Assembly (NCBI GenBank): GCA_964651435.1
Contig: CAZYVU010000037.1
Coordinates: forward strand, 1 to 30,813
Source: CAZYVU01 sp964651435
GTDB taxonomy: Bacteria; Desulfobacterota; Syntrophorhabdia; Syntrophorhabdales; CAYQXL01
Length of the DNA: 30,813 bases
Direction of reading: 5' to 3'
Shown here: positions 1 to 6,825 of the stretch, piece after piece
Layout: every line of letters starts with the position of its first letter
Position numbering within the stretch: position 1 is the stretch's first letter
The notes under the pieces: generated by a model
Databases searched by the model: none
What the model was told of the DNA's origin: nothing
Seen by the model: the letters and a program-made list of their open reading frames with translations, nothing else
Program-made: the position numbers and the translations under genes

Positions 1-1
1 G

Positions 2-22
2 AAGAAGAAAAAAGATGAATGA
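2..22 (+). CDS. possible 3' end of an upstream gene (partial)
   Basis: The first bases can be read as the lysine-rich tail KKKKDE followed by TGA at 20-22. All three forward frames close by position 26, so any plus-strand gene entering from the left ends here. Given mvhD just downstream, an hdrA-type gene would be the expected neighbour, but seven codons cannot identify it. The frame choice is a guess. Confidence 0.2.
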   Translation, partial: KKKKDE

Positions 23-31
23 CTAAGGCAG

Positions 32-87
32 AGTGGGAAGTTAAAAGTTAAAAGTTAAAAGTGCAAAGTGAAGAGTGAAGAGTGGGG
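32..87. repeat. degenerate heptanucleotide tandem repeat, 8 units
   Basis: Eight consecutive 7-bp units run from 32 to 87: AGTGGGA, three copies of AGTTAAA (39-59), AGTGCAA, two copies of AGTGAAG (67-80) and AGTGGGG. The consensus is roughly AGTKRAR. The repeat lies between the upstream gene end and mvhD, inside what should be a cotranscribed operon. Its purine-rich sense strand would make an unstructured RNA linker. No function is known to me. Confidence 0.8.
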
Positions 88-116
88 AGCCGGAGAGGAT
101 AGGGTGTGGCTGAGCC

Positions 117-611
117 ATGAACGAATTTGAGCCGAACATTGTGGCATACTGCTGCGAGTACTGAGGGTACACGGCCGCGGACCTGGCAGGTTCGATGCGA
201 CTTTCTTACCCGGCCAACGTAAAGATCGTCAAGGTGCCCTGCACCGGTCGGGTCGACGTGATCCACATGCTCAAGGCTTTTGAAGAAGGCCTTGACGGGG
301 TATGCGTCATCGGGTGCCTTGACGGGGACTGCCACTTTCAGGTAGGAAATGTGCGGGCGAAAAAACGTGTGGTTTACGCTCAGGCGCTCCTTGATGAGGC
401 AGGCATTGGCGGTGAGCGGCTTGCCATGTTCCAAGTCTCGTCGGCCGAGGGGAACCGTTTCGCCCAGGCGGCCCGGGAGATGACGGAACGTATCCGAGCC
501 CTTGGGCCCAGCCCCGTAGGGAGCCGCGTCCCGGCTGTAGACGGCGGCGCAGTTACTGTCGGGGAAGGTGCATCGCCGGAGCCCGCAGGTGGTGAGGGAG
601 GACAGAGATGA
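117..611 (+). CDS. mvhD: MvhD/FlpD-type hydrogenase iron-sulfur subunit, probable selenoprotein (TGA-encoded Sec16)
   Basis: This is a small [2Fe-2S] subunit that in related systems passes electrons between HdrA and a partner enzyme. The recognisable reading frame starts at ATG 117, directly after an in-frame TGA at 111-113, and gives 164 residues if the TGA at 162-164 is decoded. Residues 12-25 read CCEY-U-GYTAADLAG. In the family this segment is CCxWCSYxGADLAG, so the TGA sits exactly on the second Cys of CxxC. Downstream motifs CTGRVD and GCLDGDCHF are intact. An ATG at 195 would give 138 residues, but would remove the N-terminal cysteine cluster. A SECIS-like hairpin follows the TGA. The stop overlaps metV by 4 bp (ATGA). 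The ribosome site before 117 is weak, as expected inside a coupled operon. The family call is firm; selenocysteine is an inference. Confidence 0.85.
162..194 (+). promoter_or_regulatory. candidate bacterial SECIS: UGA plus 7-bp hairpin in mvhD
   Basis: The TGA at 162-164 is followed by a hairpin. Bases 178-184 (CGGACCT) pair with 188-194 (AGGTTCG), including one G-U pair, around the three-base loop GGC at 185-187. Counting the U of UGA as 1, the loop is at 24-26 and begins with G. This agrees with what is known of bacterial SECIS elements: just downstream of UGA, within the coding region, with a small apical loop containing an early G. Confidence 0.65.
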
Positions 612-1276
612 TCGTTGCAAATCGAAAACCCTTCGAGGACATTCTGGCCATGGTTGTGCCCTATTCGAAGATTCTGCTTGTAGGCTGCAACGAGTGCGTG
701 ACGGTCTGCGCCGCCGGGGGTGCCCGCGAGGTGGCTGTGCTGGCCTCGGAGCTCCGGCTCAGGCGGGCCGTAGACGGAAGGGCCCTGGAGGTCAGGGAGG
801 CGACCCTGGAGCGGAACTGCGATCCCGAATACGTGGCTGCCCTGGAGGACGTGATCGACGATTGTGAGGCCGTACTTTCCATGGCCTGCGGCTGCGGCAT
901 CCAGTTCGTTGGTGAGCGCTATCCCGCAAAGGTTGTCCTGCCTGCCGTTGACACGACCTTCGAAGGGGTGACGGAGGAGCCGGGCCTATGGACGGAGCGA
1001 TGCCAGGGCTGCGGAGCCTGCGTCCTGGACAAGACAGCGGGGCTCTGCCCCATAGCGCGCTGTGCGAAGAGCCTCCTGAACGGTCCCTGCGGTGGGTCCA
1101 GCGGGGGTCTCTGCGAGGTGGGGGACGATAGGCCCTGCGTATGGAGCCTTATCGTGACCCGCTTAAAGGACAGGGGACAGATGGAACGCTTCATGACTAT
1201 CGCAGAACCGAAAAACTGGGCGTCAGCCCGCGACGGCGGCCCAAGGAAAAGGGTGAGGGAGGATCTGCGCCCGTGA
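608..1276 (+). CDS. metV: MetV-like methylenetetrahydrofolate reductase C-terminal (cysteine-rich) partner
   Basis: This 222-residue soluble protein belongs to the family that accompanies the short MetF of acetogens and other anaerobes. It forms the MetVF methylene-THF reductase, in some organisms joined to HdrABC-MvhD. Visible cysteine motifs are GCNECVTVC near residue 26, ACGCG near 97, and a dense cluster from about 132 to 170 (CQGCGAC, CPIARC, GPCGG, CEV) fitting Zn and Fe-S binding. ATG 608 overlaps the mvhD stop as ATGA. The end overlaps metF as GTGA at 1273-1276. These 4-bp overlaps on both sides argue for translational coupling of a fixed-ratio complex. About the last 25 residues are basic and not obviously conserved. 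The symbol follows Moorella usage. Confidence 0.85.
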   Translation: MIVANRKPFEDILAMVVPYSKILLVGCNECVTVCAAGGAREVAVLASELRLRRAVDGRALEVREATLERNCDPEYVAALEDVIDDCEAVLSMACGCGIQFVGERYPAKVVLPAVDTTFEGVTEEPGLWTERCQGCGACVLDKTAGLCPIARCAKSLLNGPCGGSSGGLCEVGDDRPCVWSLIVTRLKDRGQMERFMTIAEPKNWASARDGGPRKRVREDLRP

Positions 1277-2190
1277 CCGGTGTGAGCAACCTCGAACGCG
1301 TTCTCCAGTCGGGTCACTTTGCCGTCACCGGCGAGTGCGGTCCACCGCGGTCCGCCGACGGGGCCGTTATCAGGAGAAAGGGGTCTCTGCTGAAAGGCGC
1401 TGTTGATGCCGTTAACGTAACGGATAACCCGACGGGCGTGGTGCGCATGAGCAGCTTTGCCTCGGCGCTGCTTCTGAAAGAGGCGGGCGTTGAGCCCGTC
1501 ATGCAGATGGTCTGCAGGGACCGAAACCGCATAGCCCTTCAGAGTGACCTTCTGGGGGCGGCCGCACTGGGTATTGCCAATGTTCTCTGTCTTTCCGGCG
1601 ACCACCAGTCCTTCGGGGACCACAGGGGCGCAAAGAACGTTTTTGACATCGACTCGATCCAGCTCATCAGGTGTGCCGCCCGGATGGCCGGCGAGGGGCT
1701 GCTCATGAACGACAGACCGATGGACACAAAACCGGGGTTTTTTGTCGGCTGTGTCGAAAACCCCTTTGCCGACCCATTTGAGATACGGGCCCTGCGTCTG
1801 GCAAAGAAGGTGCTGGCCGGCGCGCGGTTCGTCCAGACCCAGAGCGTTTTCAACGTGGACAGGTTTGAGCTCTGGATGGAGGATGTCCGTCGCCTGGGTC
1901 TTCACGACCGCATATACATTCTTGCCGGCGTGACCCCACTGCGCTCCCTCAAGATGGCCTATCGCATACGGGACACCATACCGGGCATGGACCTGCCCGA
2001 GACCTTTGTTACCTGCCTTGAGGGGGTGCCGCCGGAAAAGGCGGGCGAAGAAGGCATCAGAATGGCTATCGAAACGATCGACAGGCTGCGGAAGATCGAT
2101 GGCGTTCGAGGCGTTCACATTTCGGCCATCGAATGGGAAGAGAAGATTCCCGAGATAGTCGAAAGGGCAGGCCTGACACCACGACCATAA
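1273..2190 (+). CDS. metF: methylenetetrahydrofolate reductase (short MetF)
   Basis: This FAD-dependent TIM-barrel enzyme interconverts 5,10-methylene-THF and 5-methyl-THF in one-carbon metabolism and the methyl branch of the Wood-Ljungdahl pathway. With GTG 1273 it is 305 residues long, normal for the family. Recognisable segments are TGECGPP near the N-terminus, DAVNVTDNP, the MQMVCRDRNR stretch and CLSGDH. GTG 1273 was chosen because it overlaps the metV stop (GTGA) and follows a GGAGG about 10 bases upstream. GTG 1282 is an alternative. The open frame extends upstream to an ATG at 1141, but that would lie inside metV and adds a non-homologous basic segment. The MvhD and MetV neighbours imply reduction by low-potential or bifurcated electrons rather than simple NADH. 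Confidence 0.93.
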   Translation: MTGVSNLERVLQSGHFAVTGECGPPRSADGAVIRRKGSLLKGAVDAVNVTDNPTGVVRMSSFASALLLKEAGVEPVMQMVCRDRNRIALQSDLLGAAALGIANVLCLSGDHQSFGDHRGAKNVFDIDSIQLIRCAARMAGEGLLMNDRPMDTKPGFFVGCVENPFADPFEIRALRLAKKVLAGARFVQTQSVFNVDRFELWMEDVRRLGLHDRIYILAGVTPLRSLKMAYRIRDTIPGMDLPETFVTCLEGVPPEKAGEEGIRMAIETIDRLRKIDGVRGVHISAIEWEEKIPEIVERAGLTPRP

Positions 2191-2205
2191 GGAGAATGAG
2201 ACGAA

Positions 2206-3306
2206 ATGTACGCCATAAGCGCGCCGGCGCGCCGGGCTGTCCTGGGCATTCTGATACTGCTTGTTCTTTCGGCGTGTGTCCACAAAGCGCCGGAATTTGA
2301 CGAAGCGGCGTGGCGCCGTGATGTGGAGAGTTGTCAGACGGCCTTGCTCTATGCCCCCCACCTGAAGGACGGAAGATTTTTTAACCCGTGGATGCCCATG
2401 GACATGGGGAACTTTTCAAAGCTCCTTCGGTGGCGCCTCTCGGAAAAGAAGGACTATACGGAGGAGGAGCGGGCCTACCGGCCAAAGGTGATACCGGGCC
2501 TCAAGGAGCGCATTCTTGCCATGGCCGAAGGCGACTTCATCTCCTGGGCCGGCCACGGCACCTTTCTCATGAGGATCGGGGGCGAATACTGGCTTACGGA
2601 CCCCATGTTTTCCAAGAGGGCGCTTCTGCCCAAGAGGAAGACGCCTCCGGCCATTGCGGCGCCGGAGATAGGTGAGCTGAAGGGACAGATCAATGTCATC
2701 ATATCACACAACCACTACGACCATTTCGACAAGAGAAGTGTGGCGGGTTTGCCGGAGGGATCGCGTATATTTGTTCCGTTGGGCCTCGGCGAGACGGTTA
2801 GGGCATTAGGTAAGAAGAACGTGACGGAAATGGACTGGTGGCAGGAGGTGGACCTGGGAGGCGGGGTCCGGGTTGTCTGCCTGCCGGCGCAGCACTGGTC
2901 GCGCCGGATCAGTCAGGGGGTAAACCGGACGCTCTGGGCCAGCTTTCTCCTCATCACCCCCACGGTGACCATATACTACGGCGCAGACAGCGGCTACTTT
3001 CTCGGCTACCGTGAGATAGGCCGCCGCTATCCCGGGATTGACTACGCCCTGCTGCCCATCACCGCATATCACCCCCGGTGGTTTATGCATTACGCCCATG
3101 TGGATGTACAGGAATCGCTCGACGCCTTCCGCGACCTTGGGGCGCGGTATTTTGTCCCCACCCAATGGGGGACCTTCCATCTCGGCGACGAGCCCGTCGG
3201 CTATGCGGCCCTGGAGCTGAAGCGCGCCGTGCAGGAGCGGCAGATAGACCCTCGCGCGATGGTCCTCATGGATATAGGCCAGGTCGTCCCCATCCTATCC
3301 CGTTAG
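2206..3306 (+). CDS. metallo-beta-lactamase-fold hydrolase, predicted lipoprotein
   Basis: A 366-residue protein of the NAPE-PLD/UlaG-like branch of the MBL fold. The N-terminus is a lipoprotein signal: basic start, hydrophobic stretch at 11-20, lipobox LSAC with Cys24, so it should be acylated and held at the inner or outer membrane. The metal motif is H168-N-H170-Y-D172-H173. GHGTFL and LTDPMFSKRA upstream of it, and the later LPAQHWS and TQWGTFHLGDEP segments, are typical of this branch. The natural substrate is unknown; relatives act on phospholipid-like or phosphoester substrates. It begins 15 bp after metF with AAGGAGA upstream, so it may be cotranscribed, though a functional tie to one-carbon metabolism is not evident. 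Confidence 0.82.
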   Translation: MYAISAPARRAVLGILILLVLSACVHKAPEFDEAAWRRDVESCQTALLYAPHLKDGRFFNPWMPMDMGNFSKLLRWRLSEKKDYTEEERAYRPKVIPGLKERILAMAEGDFISWAGHGTFLMRIGGEYWLTDPMFSKRALLPKRKTPPAIAAPEIGELKGQINVIISHNHYDHFDKRSVAGLPEGSRIFVPLGLGETVRALGKKNVTEMDWWQEVDLGGGVRVVCLPAQHWSRRISQGVNRTLWASFLLITPTVTIYYGADSGYFLGYREIGRRYPGIDYALLPITAYHPRWFMHYAHVDVQESLDAFRDLGARYFVPTQWGTFHLGDEPVGYAALELKRAVQERQIDPRAMVLMDIGQVVPILSR

Positions 3307-3429
3307 GCGCTGTCCGTTCATGCCCGGCGTGGCCCCCGTCTCCCCCGCGGAGATCTCTCTTGGCGCATGTCTCGCCTCGCCGTTGCGCCTCGCCGTCCCC
3401 GGAAAAAACGGCGCCATCGGAGCGATTGC

Positions 3430-3457
3430 TTGACTAATCGCAGACCTACACTATAAT
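3430..3457 (+). promoter_or_regulatory. strong sigma70-type promoter
   Basis: The -35 box TTGACT (3430-3435, 5 of 6 consensus bases) and -10 box TATAAT (3452-3457, 6 of 6) are 16 bp apart. The expected start of transcription is near 3464, leaving about 130 bases of leader before the gene at 3597. This is the best promoter match on the plus strand in the window. Confidence 0.75.
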
Positions 3458-3511
3458 CAATAAGATAAGGAGCAGCAAAGGACATACGGACAGGCCAGGG
3501 GCCGGACGCTT

Positions 3512-3536
3512 GATCGTGCGCTTTCGTGGAACGATC
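3512..3536 (+). promoter_or_regulatory. leader hairpin
   Basis: GATCGT (3512-3517) pairs perfectly with ACGATC (3531-3536) around a 13-base loop in the leader of the gene at 3597. It has no U tract, so it is not a terminator. A role in leader structure or stability is only a guess. Confidence 0.35.
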
Positions 3537-3596
3537 GAGGGTTCCTCGTGGCAGGACATTGATCACATCAGAAGAACATGTTTCGGGGGTGACGAG

Positions 3597-3875
3597 ATGG
3601 CTGTAAGAAGACAAAAGGCTGATGCGCAGGTACCGAAGAAGCCAAAGACATCGAAGATCGACAAGGCCTTTGCTGCAGCGTTGTCAAACCTGGAGGTCTT
3701 GGCCAAAGAAAGAATCGACAGCGCCAAGGATCCTGTAAGCACAGGACTAAAGATAGCTTCTCAGATCCGTCGGCTTGCAGAAAGGATCGACGATGAGGTG
3801 CGCGCAGAGTCCCTTGCCAACACTGAGGCAAGCTATGCGTCCGATGTAATCGGCGTTACGATCGGCGTTTTGTAG
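3597..3875 (+). CDS. small hypothetical protein, helical, basic N-terminus
   Basis: I do not recognise this 92-residue protein. The first 23 residues are Lys/Arg-rich (MAVRRQKADA, KKPKTSK). Residues 24-82 look like two amphipathic helices without cysteine or tryptophan. The C-terminus ends in the hydrophobic stretch SDVIGVTIGVL. No signal peptide is evident. ATG 3597 is preceded by a weak GGGGGTGA. The same frame opens at TTG 3510, but that would place the leader hairpin in coding sequence, so 3597 is preferred. The basic tail suggests nucleic-acid or membrane contact. The strong promoter suggests high expression. Confidence 0.6.
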   Translation: MAVRRQKADAQVPKKPKTSKIDKAFAAALSNLEVLAKERIDSAKDPVSTGLKIASQIRRLAERIDDEVRAESLANTEASYASDVIGVTIGVL

Positions 3876-3939
3876 GGGGCCAAGCGGTTACCAGACGGTG
3901 CCCTGTCTGACCGGCACAGTCGGCCCGGCACGAGCCCGC

Positions 3940-4704
3940 CTACAAAGCCACCGAGAGGCCGCGGGATTTGAGGTATTCCTTGACCTGCCGCACCGTAAAC
4001 GTCCGGAAGTGAAAGACCGAGGCGGCCAGTACGACCGAGGCGCCGCCCTTAGCCACGGCCTCGTAAAAATGTTCCAGCGTACCAGCGCCTCCCGACGCCA
4101 CCACCGGCACGGTGACAGCATCCGCTATGGCGCGCGTAAACTCCAGATCGTACCCCTTCAAAGTACCGTCGCCGTCCATGCTTGTGGGCAGTATTGTGCC
4201 TGCACCGAGATTTTGGCATTGGCGCGCCCACTGGACGGCGTCTTGCGCGACCGGAAGCGTGCCGCCTGATACGACGAGCTCAAATCCCGATGCCATGGCG
4301 CTGTTCCTGCGTGCGTCTACGGCTACAGTGACCCTCTCCGGTCCGAACCTGTCGGCGGCCTCCTTGACCAGTTGCGGATTTTTGACAGCCGCACTATTCA
4401 TGGATACCTTGTTCGCTCCGGCACTGAGCACCAGCTCGATGTCCTCCAGGCTTCCAATACCGCCGCCCACCGTCAGCGGGATGGTGATAACGCGGGAAAC
4501 CGCCTTTACCCATTCGAGCCGCGTCTTGCGATTTTCTACGGTGGCGGCAATGTCGAGCATGGCAAGCTCGTCGGCACCCTCCCTTTCGTAGAAGGCGGCA
4601 TTCTCGACGGGATCGCCGGCATCCCTGATATCGACGAAATGTACTCCCTTAACGACCCTGCCTTCTTTCATGTCGAGGCAGGGCATCACCTTGATGAGAT
4701 TCAT
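3940..4704 (-). CDS. hisF: imidazole glycerol phosphate synthase cyclase subunit
   Basis: HisF is a TIM barrel that uses ammonia from HisH to convert PRFAR to imidazole glycerol phosphate and AICAR, linking histidine and purine synthesis. The 254-residue length is typical. The catalytic aspartates align exactly: Asp11 in PCLDMKEGRVVKG and Asp130 in VAVDARR. The phosphate-binding TVGGGI and ASGGAG motifs are present. The loop usually reading SMDRDGT is SMDGDGT here, a mild divergence. The start follows AAAGGA with 6 bp spacing. The gene stands apart from any other his gene in the window and lies 29 bp downstream of the rubrerythrin-like gene on the same strand, so the pair may be cotranscribed. 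Confidence 0.94.
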   Translation of the reverse strand: MNLIKVMPCLDMKEGRVVKGVHFVDIRDAGDPVENAAFYEREGADELAMLDIAATVENRKTRLEWVKAVSRVITIPLTVGGGIGSLEDIELVLSAGANKVSMNSAAVKNPQLVKEAADRFGPERVTVAVDARRNSAMASGFELVVSGGTLPVAQDAVQWARQCQNLGAGTILPTSMDGDGTLKGYDLEFTRAIADAVTVPVVASGGAGTLEHFYEAVAKGGASVVLAASVFHFRTFTVRQVKEYLKSRGLSVAL

Positions 4705-4733
4705 AGACGGTCCTTTCGCATCCCCATGGTTGG

Positions 4734-5213
4734 TTATTTTGATTGATACTGCTTCTTGATTTCCGCAAGGACGGCGAAGTGCTTTCTCTCCTCCTCGATA
4801 ACGCTGTCGATGAATGCGAAGTGTTTCTGGGGGACAAACTGCTTCACTTCCTGATAGTACATGACCGAATCGAGCTCCCTCTGCATGGCGAAATCGAGGG
4901 CCGCCAGTGTGTCGGAGATGCCGCCCGCCTGTTCCTTTACCTCCCGCGTAAAGACTGCCCGGTTATCGATAAAGTCCCTGAGGTAGGCCATATACTCGCC
5001 GGCATAGCTTTCCGGGGGCCTGTATTCACCGATTTCGTCGAGCATGTTCTGGAATATTCTGCGGTGACGGATCTCTTCGTCGGCCAGCTTGTTAAACAGC
5101 CGCCGCACCTCTTCGCTCTCGGCAAACGTGGCAGCCTTATGATAGAAAAGTTCGCCGTCCTCCTCCACACGCACTGCAAACTTCAGCACATCGCTGGCAG
5201 TAAAAAGATGCAT
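4734..5213 (-). CDS. rubrerythrin/ferritin-like di-iron four-helix protein
   Basis: A 159-residue all-helical protein of the ferritin-like superfamily, related to rubrerythrins without the C-terminal rubredoxin domain. The four carboxylate helices are visible: EEDGELFYHKA near residue 16, DEEIRHRRIF near 45 (ExxH), MQRELDSVMYY near 110 and EEERKHFAVL near 142 (ExxH). This arrangement binds two irons. Such proteins reduce peroxide or store iron, and are common oxidative-stress factors of anaerobes. The start at 5213 is preceded by AAAGGAG with suitable spacing; an upstream in-frame extension to 5297 has no family similarity. The physiological electron donor is not evident here. Confidence 0.85.
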   Translation of the reverse strand: MHLFTASDVLKFAVRVEEDGELFYHKAATFAESEEVRRLFNKLADEEIRHRRIFQNMLDEIGEYRPPESYAGEYMAYLRDFIDNRAVFTREVKEQAGGISDTLAALDFAMQRELDSVMYYQEVKQFVPQKHFAFIDSVIEEERKHFAVLAEIKKQYQSK

Positions 5214-5400
5214 AGTGTGCTCCTTTCGTCCGTATTTTGCTATAGGGTAAATGTAATACCATTCCCGGCAAATTTCCGCAAGATGGGGGACTATCACAGG
5301 GGGGGCAGCGGCAAATCCTTTCGCAGCAAGCCCCTTTGTCGATGCCGCCTGGGCTGTTCAAGAGCCGAAACTGTCTTCGCGAAAAGATAGATGGTCGGAG

Positions 5401-5421
5401 CGCTTTGGGCCCTATGGCCCT
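5401..5421 (-). terminator. weak GC hairpin downstream of the M6-like gene
   Basis: Shortly after the minus-strand stop at 5438 a GGGCC/GGCCC hairpin with a four-base loop lies between 5407 and 5420, flanked by AAA on one side. There is no long U run, so termination is only possible. The rest of 5214-5437 holds nothing I can name beyond the 5' region of the rubrerythrin-like gene. Confidence 0.25.
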
Positions 5422-5437
5422 TTACGCTTCGGGCTGT

Positions 5438-6814
5438 TTAACGTTGCAGCGCCTTGAGGGCCAGCTCGCGGCCGGCCGTGAAGTCGCCCCTCATGAAGGC
5501 GGCCTTGGCCTCGGCAAGAAGAGGGGACGGGCCGTGCTGAGGCGACCGAGAAAGGCTGCGCGCAGCTTCGTCAATTGCCCGGGCTGCATAGAGCGCTGCC
5601 TCGGCGTCCCTTGCAGCCGCTACGGCGACGCCCGTCCTATCGTCCTCGTGCCAGAGCGGTACGATGGCAATGCCGTTCTTCTTGTCCGCAAAAAAGGCGC
5701 CCCGGCTGCGCTCAAGGCCGTAGGCGGCCTTTGAGAAATGGGGTGCCGTGGGGTCTGCATTCATGAGCTCGACGGTGCCGTATCCCTCCAGGGCCCCCGG
5801 AAAGACGCGGAGGATGATAATGCCCGCGTCGGGAAGAACCCTGTCGTAGCCAACGCGTTGCCTGTTTTCCACGAGATAGTACGTCCCGTCCGGGAGGGGC
5901 ACCTTGACAACGAGCGTGCTGCCGCCCTGGCCCAGCGGCGCAAGAAAAGCGACTGTCGACCCGCCCGGCGGGGCAGTGACCACCTGTGCGGGGGATATCC
6001 AGTTAAGCCGTATCCTTGTGAAGGATGAGACGCCCTGCGGGGGCTCCTTTCGAGTGACAAAGTGCTCCGACATAATGTCCCAGGGCCCCATGTAGATGGC
6101 GTGATGCTCGGGTGTCGGGGATCGGGAGGCGTCAGACTGACGCTCGAAGTCGTAGAGTCAGGGGGCCAGCCGCTTGCCGTCGTGGATGCCTCCCAGGGCA
6201 TGGAAGAAGTCGTGGGCGAACATCCCCAGATGGGAGTTCTCGGCCCCTACAAAGATGCCCCCGCTGAACTCCTTGCCGCCCTGCGAGCGGAGCGTGTGAT
6301 ACGAAGGGACCGATCGTTTGCTCGTTCCGGAAAGCATGCCCGGGTTGGCACAGTAGCAGATCATACCATACCCCTTCCCGGGCCTGGTGTGAACGCCGGG
6401 GATGATCAGCATGTGGCCGTAGTCGGCGAAATTTACCTTGGCTTCCAGGGCTGTCATCGTATCTTCGATAAGCTTCCGCACCCTGGAGCGATCGACCTTG
6501 AAGTTGTAGGGGCTCACCTCATAGGCGGACAGAGGGTCGGGGAGGTGGACCCACCCGCGGAAGTCCGCCTTGATCCACGTCTGCCCGTAGGACTGGTCGC
6601 GAAGGTAGTCGTCGAGGTCTCGTACGGCCCGCTTCTTAATCTGTTCAAGGGTAAGCGTGGGCTCGGCGTCGGAAAACCTGACGGCGACCACGAGGATCCT
6701 TTGTTCACCTTTTGCAATGACGGATTGCGGCCCGAGATCGGTGGCCGCCGCAGACGGAAGGGGAGCCGTGAGGACGGTGAGGAAACAAAAAAGAAATACA
6801 AGAAGGAGCGGCAT
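5438..6814 (-). CDS. secreted M6-like metalloprotease-family protein with in-frame TGA (candidate selenoprotein, Sec219)
   Basis: The frame runs from ATG 6814 to TAA 5438 (458 codons), interrupted only by TGA at 6160-6158. Residues 1-24 form a signal peptide (hydrophobic core, then PSAAA). Residues 201-211 carry H201-D-F-F-H205-A-L-G208-G-I-H211, the zincin pattern HxxxHxxGxxH with Asp in place of the usual catalytic Glu. After the TGA (codon 219) the same frame continues as LYDFERQ. It then shows the family hallmark MGPWDIMS at 242-249, FTRIRLNWI near 266-274 and the YYLVENRQ strand. The C-terminal 70 residues are helical. Both halves belong to one M6-like domain, with no frameshift. A strong hairpin follows the TGA. 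The alternative is a simple nonsense mutation. It begins 11 bp after the radical SAM gene. The substrate is unknown, and the Asp substitution may mean altered or lost peptidase activity. Confidence 0.75.
6126..6160 (-). promoter_or_regulatory. candidate bacterial SECIS: UGA plus bulged 8-bp hairpin in the M6-like gene
   Basis: On the minus strand the TGA (6160-6158) is followed by GAGCGTCA (6145-6138), loop GTC (6137-6135), TGACGC (6134-6129), one bulged C (6128) and TC (6127-6126). That gives six contiguous Watson-Crick pairs, a single bulge and two more pairs. Counting the U of UGA as 1, the loop is at 24-26 and begins with G. This is the same position and loop size as in mvhD. Confidence 0.55.
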
Positions 6815-6825
6815 GGCCCAGTCTC

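Noticed and set aside
32..87. Heptad array as a CRISPR or phage attachment repeat
   Set aside because: Units are 7 bp with no spacers and no integrase or cas gene is nearby; it is a simple tandem repeat.
195..611. mvhD starting at ATG 195 as an ordinary 138-aa protein
   Set aside because: It would drop the conserved CCxxC region that is present, in frame and well matched immediately upstream of 195.
919..2361. 480-codon open frame on the minus strand opposite metV and metF
   Set aside because: It lies entirely antisense to two clear, overlapping family genes and shows no domain; GC-rich codon bias leaves such frames open.
6158..6201. Frameshift explanation for the split M6-like gene
   Set aside because: Both halves are in the same frame (distance divisible by three) and join through one TGA codon, so no insertion or deletion is needed. 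Only stop-to-sense recoding or nonsense mutation remain.
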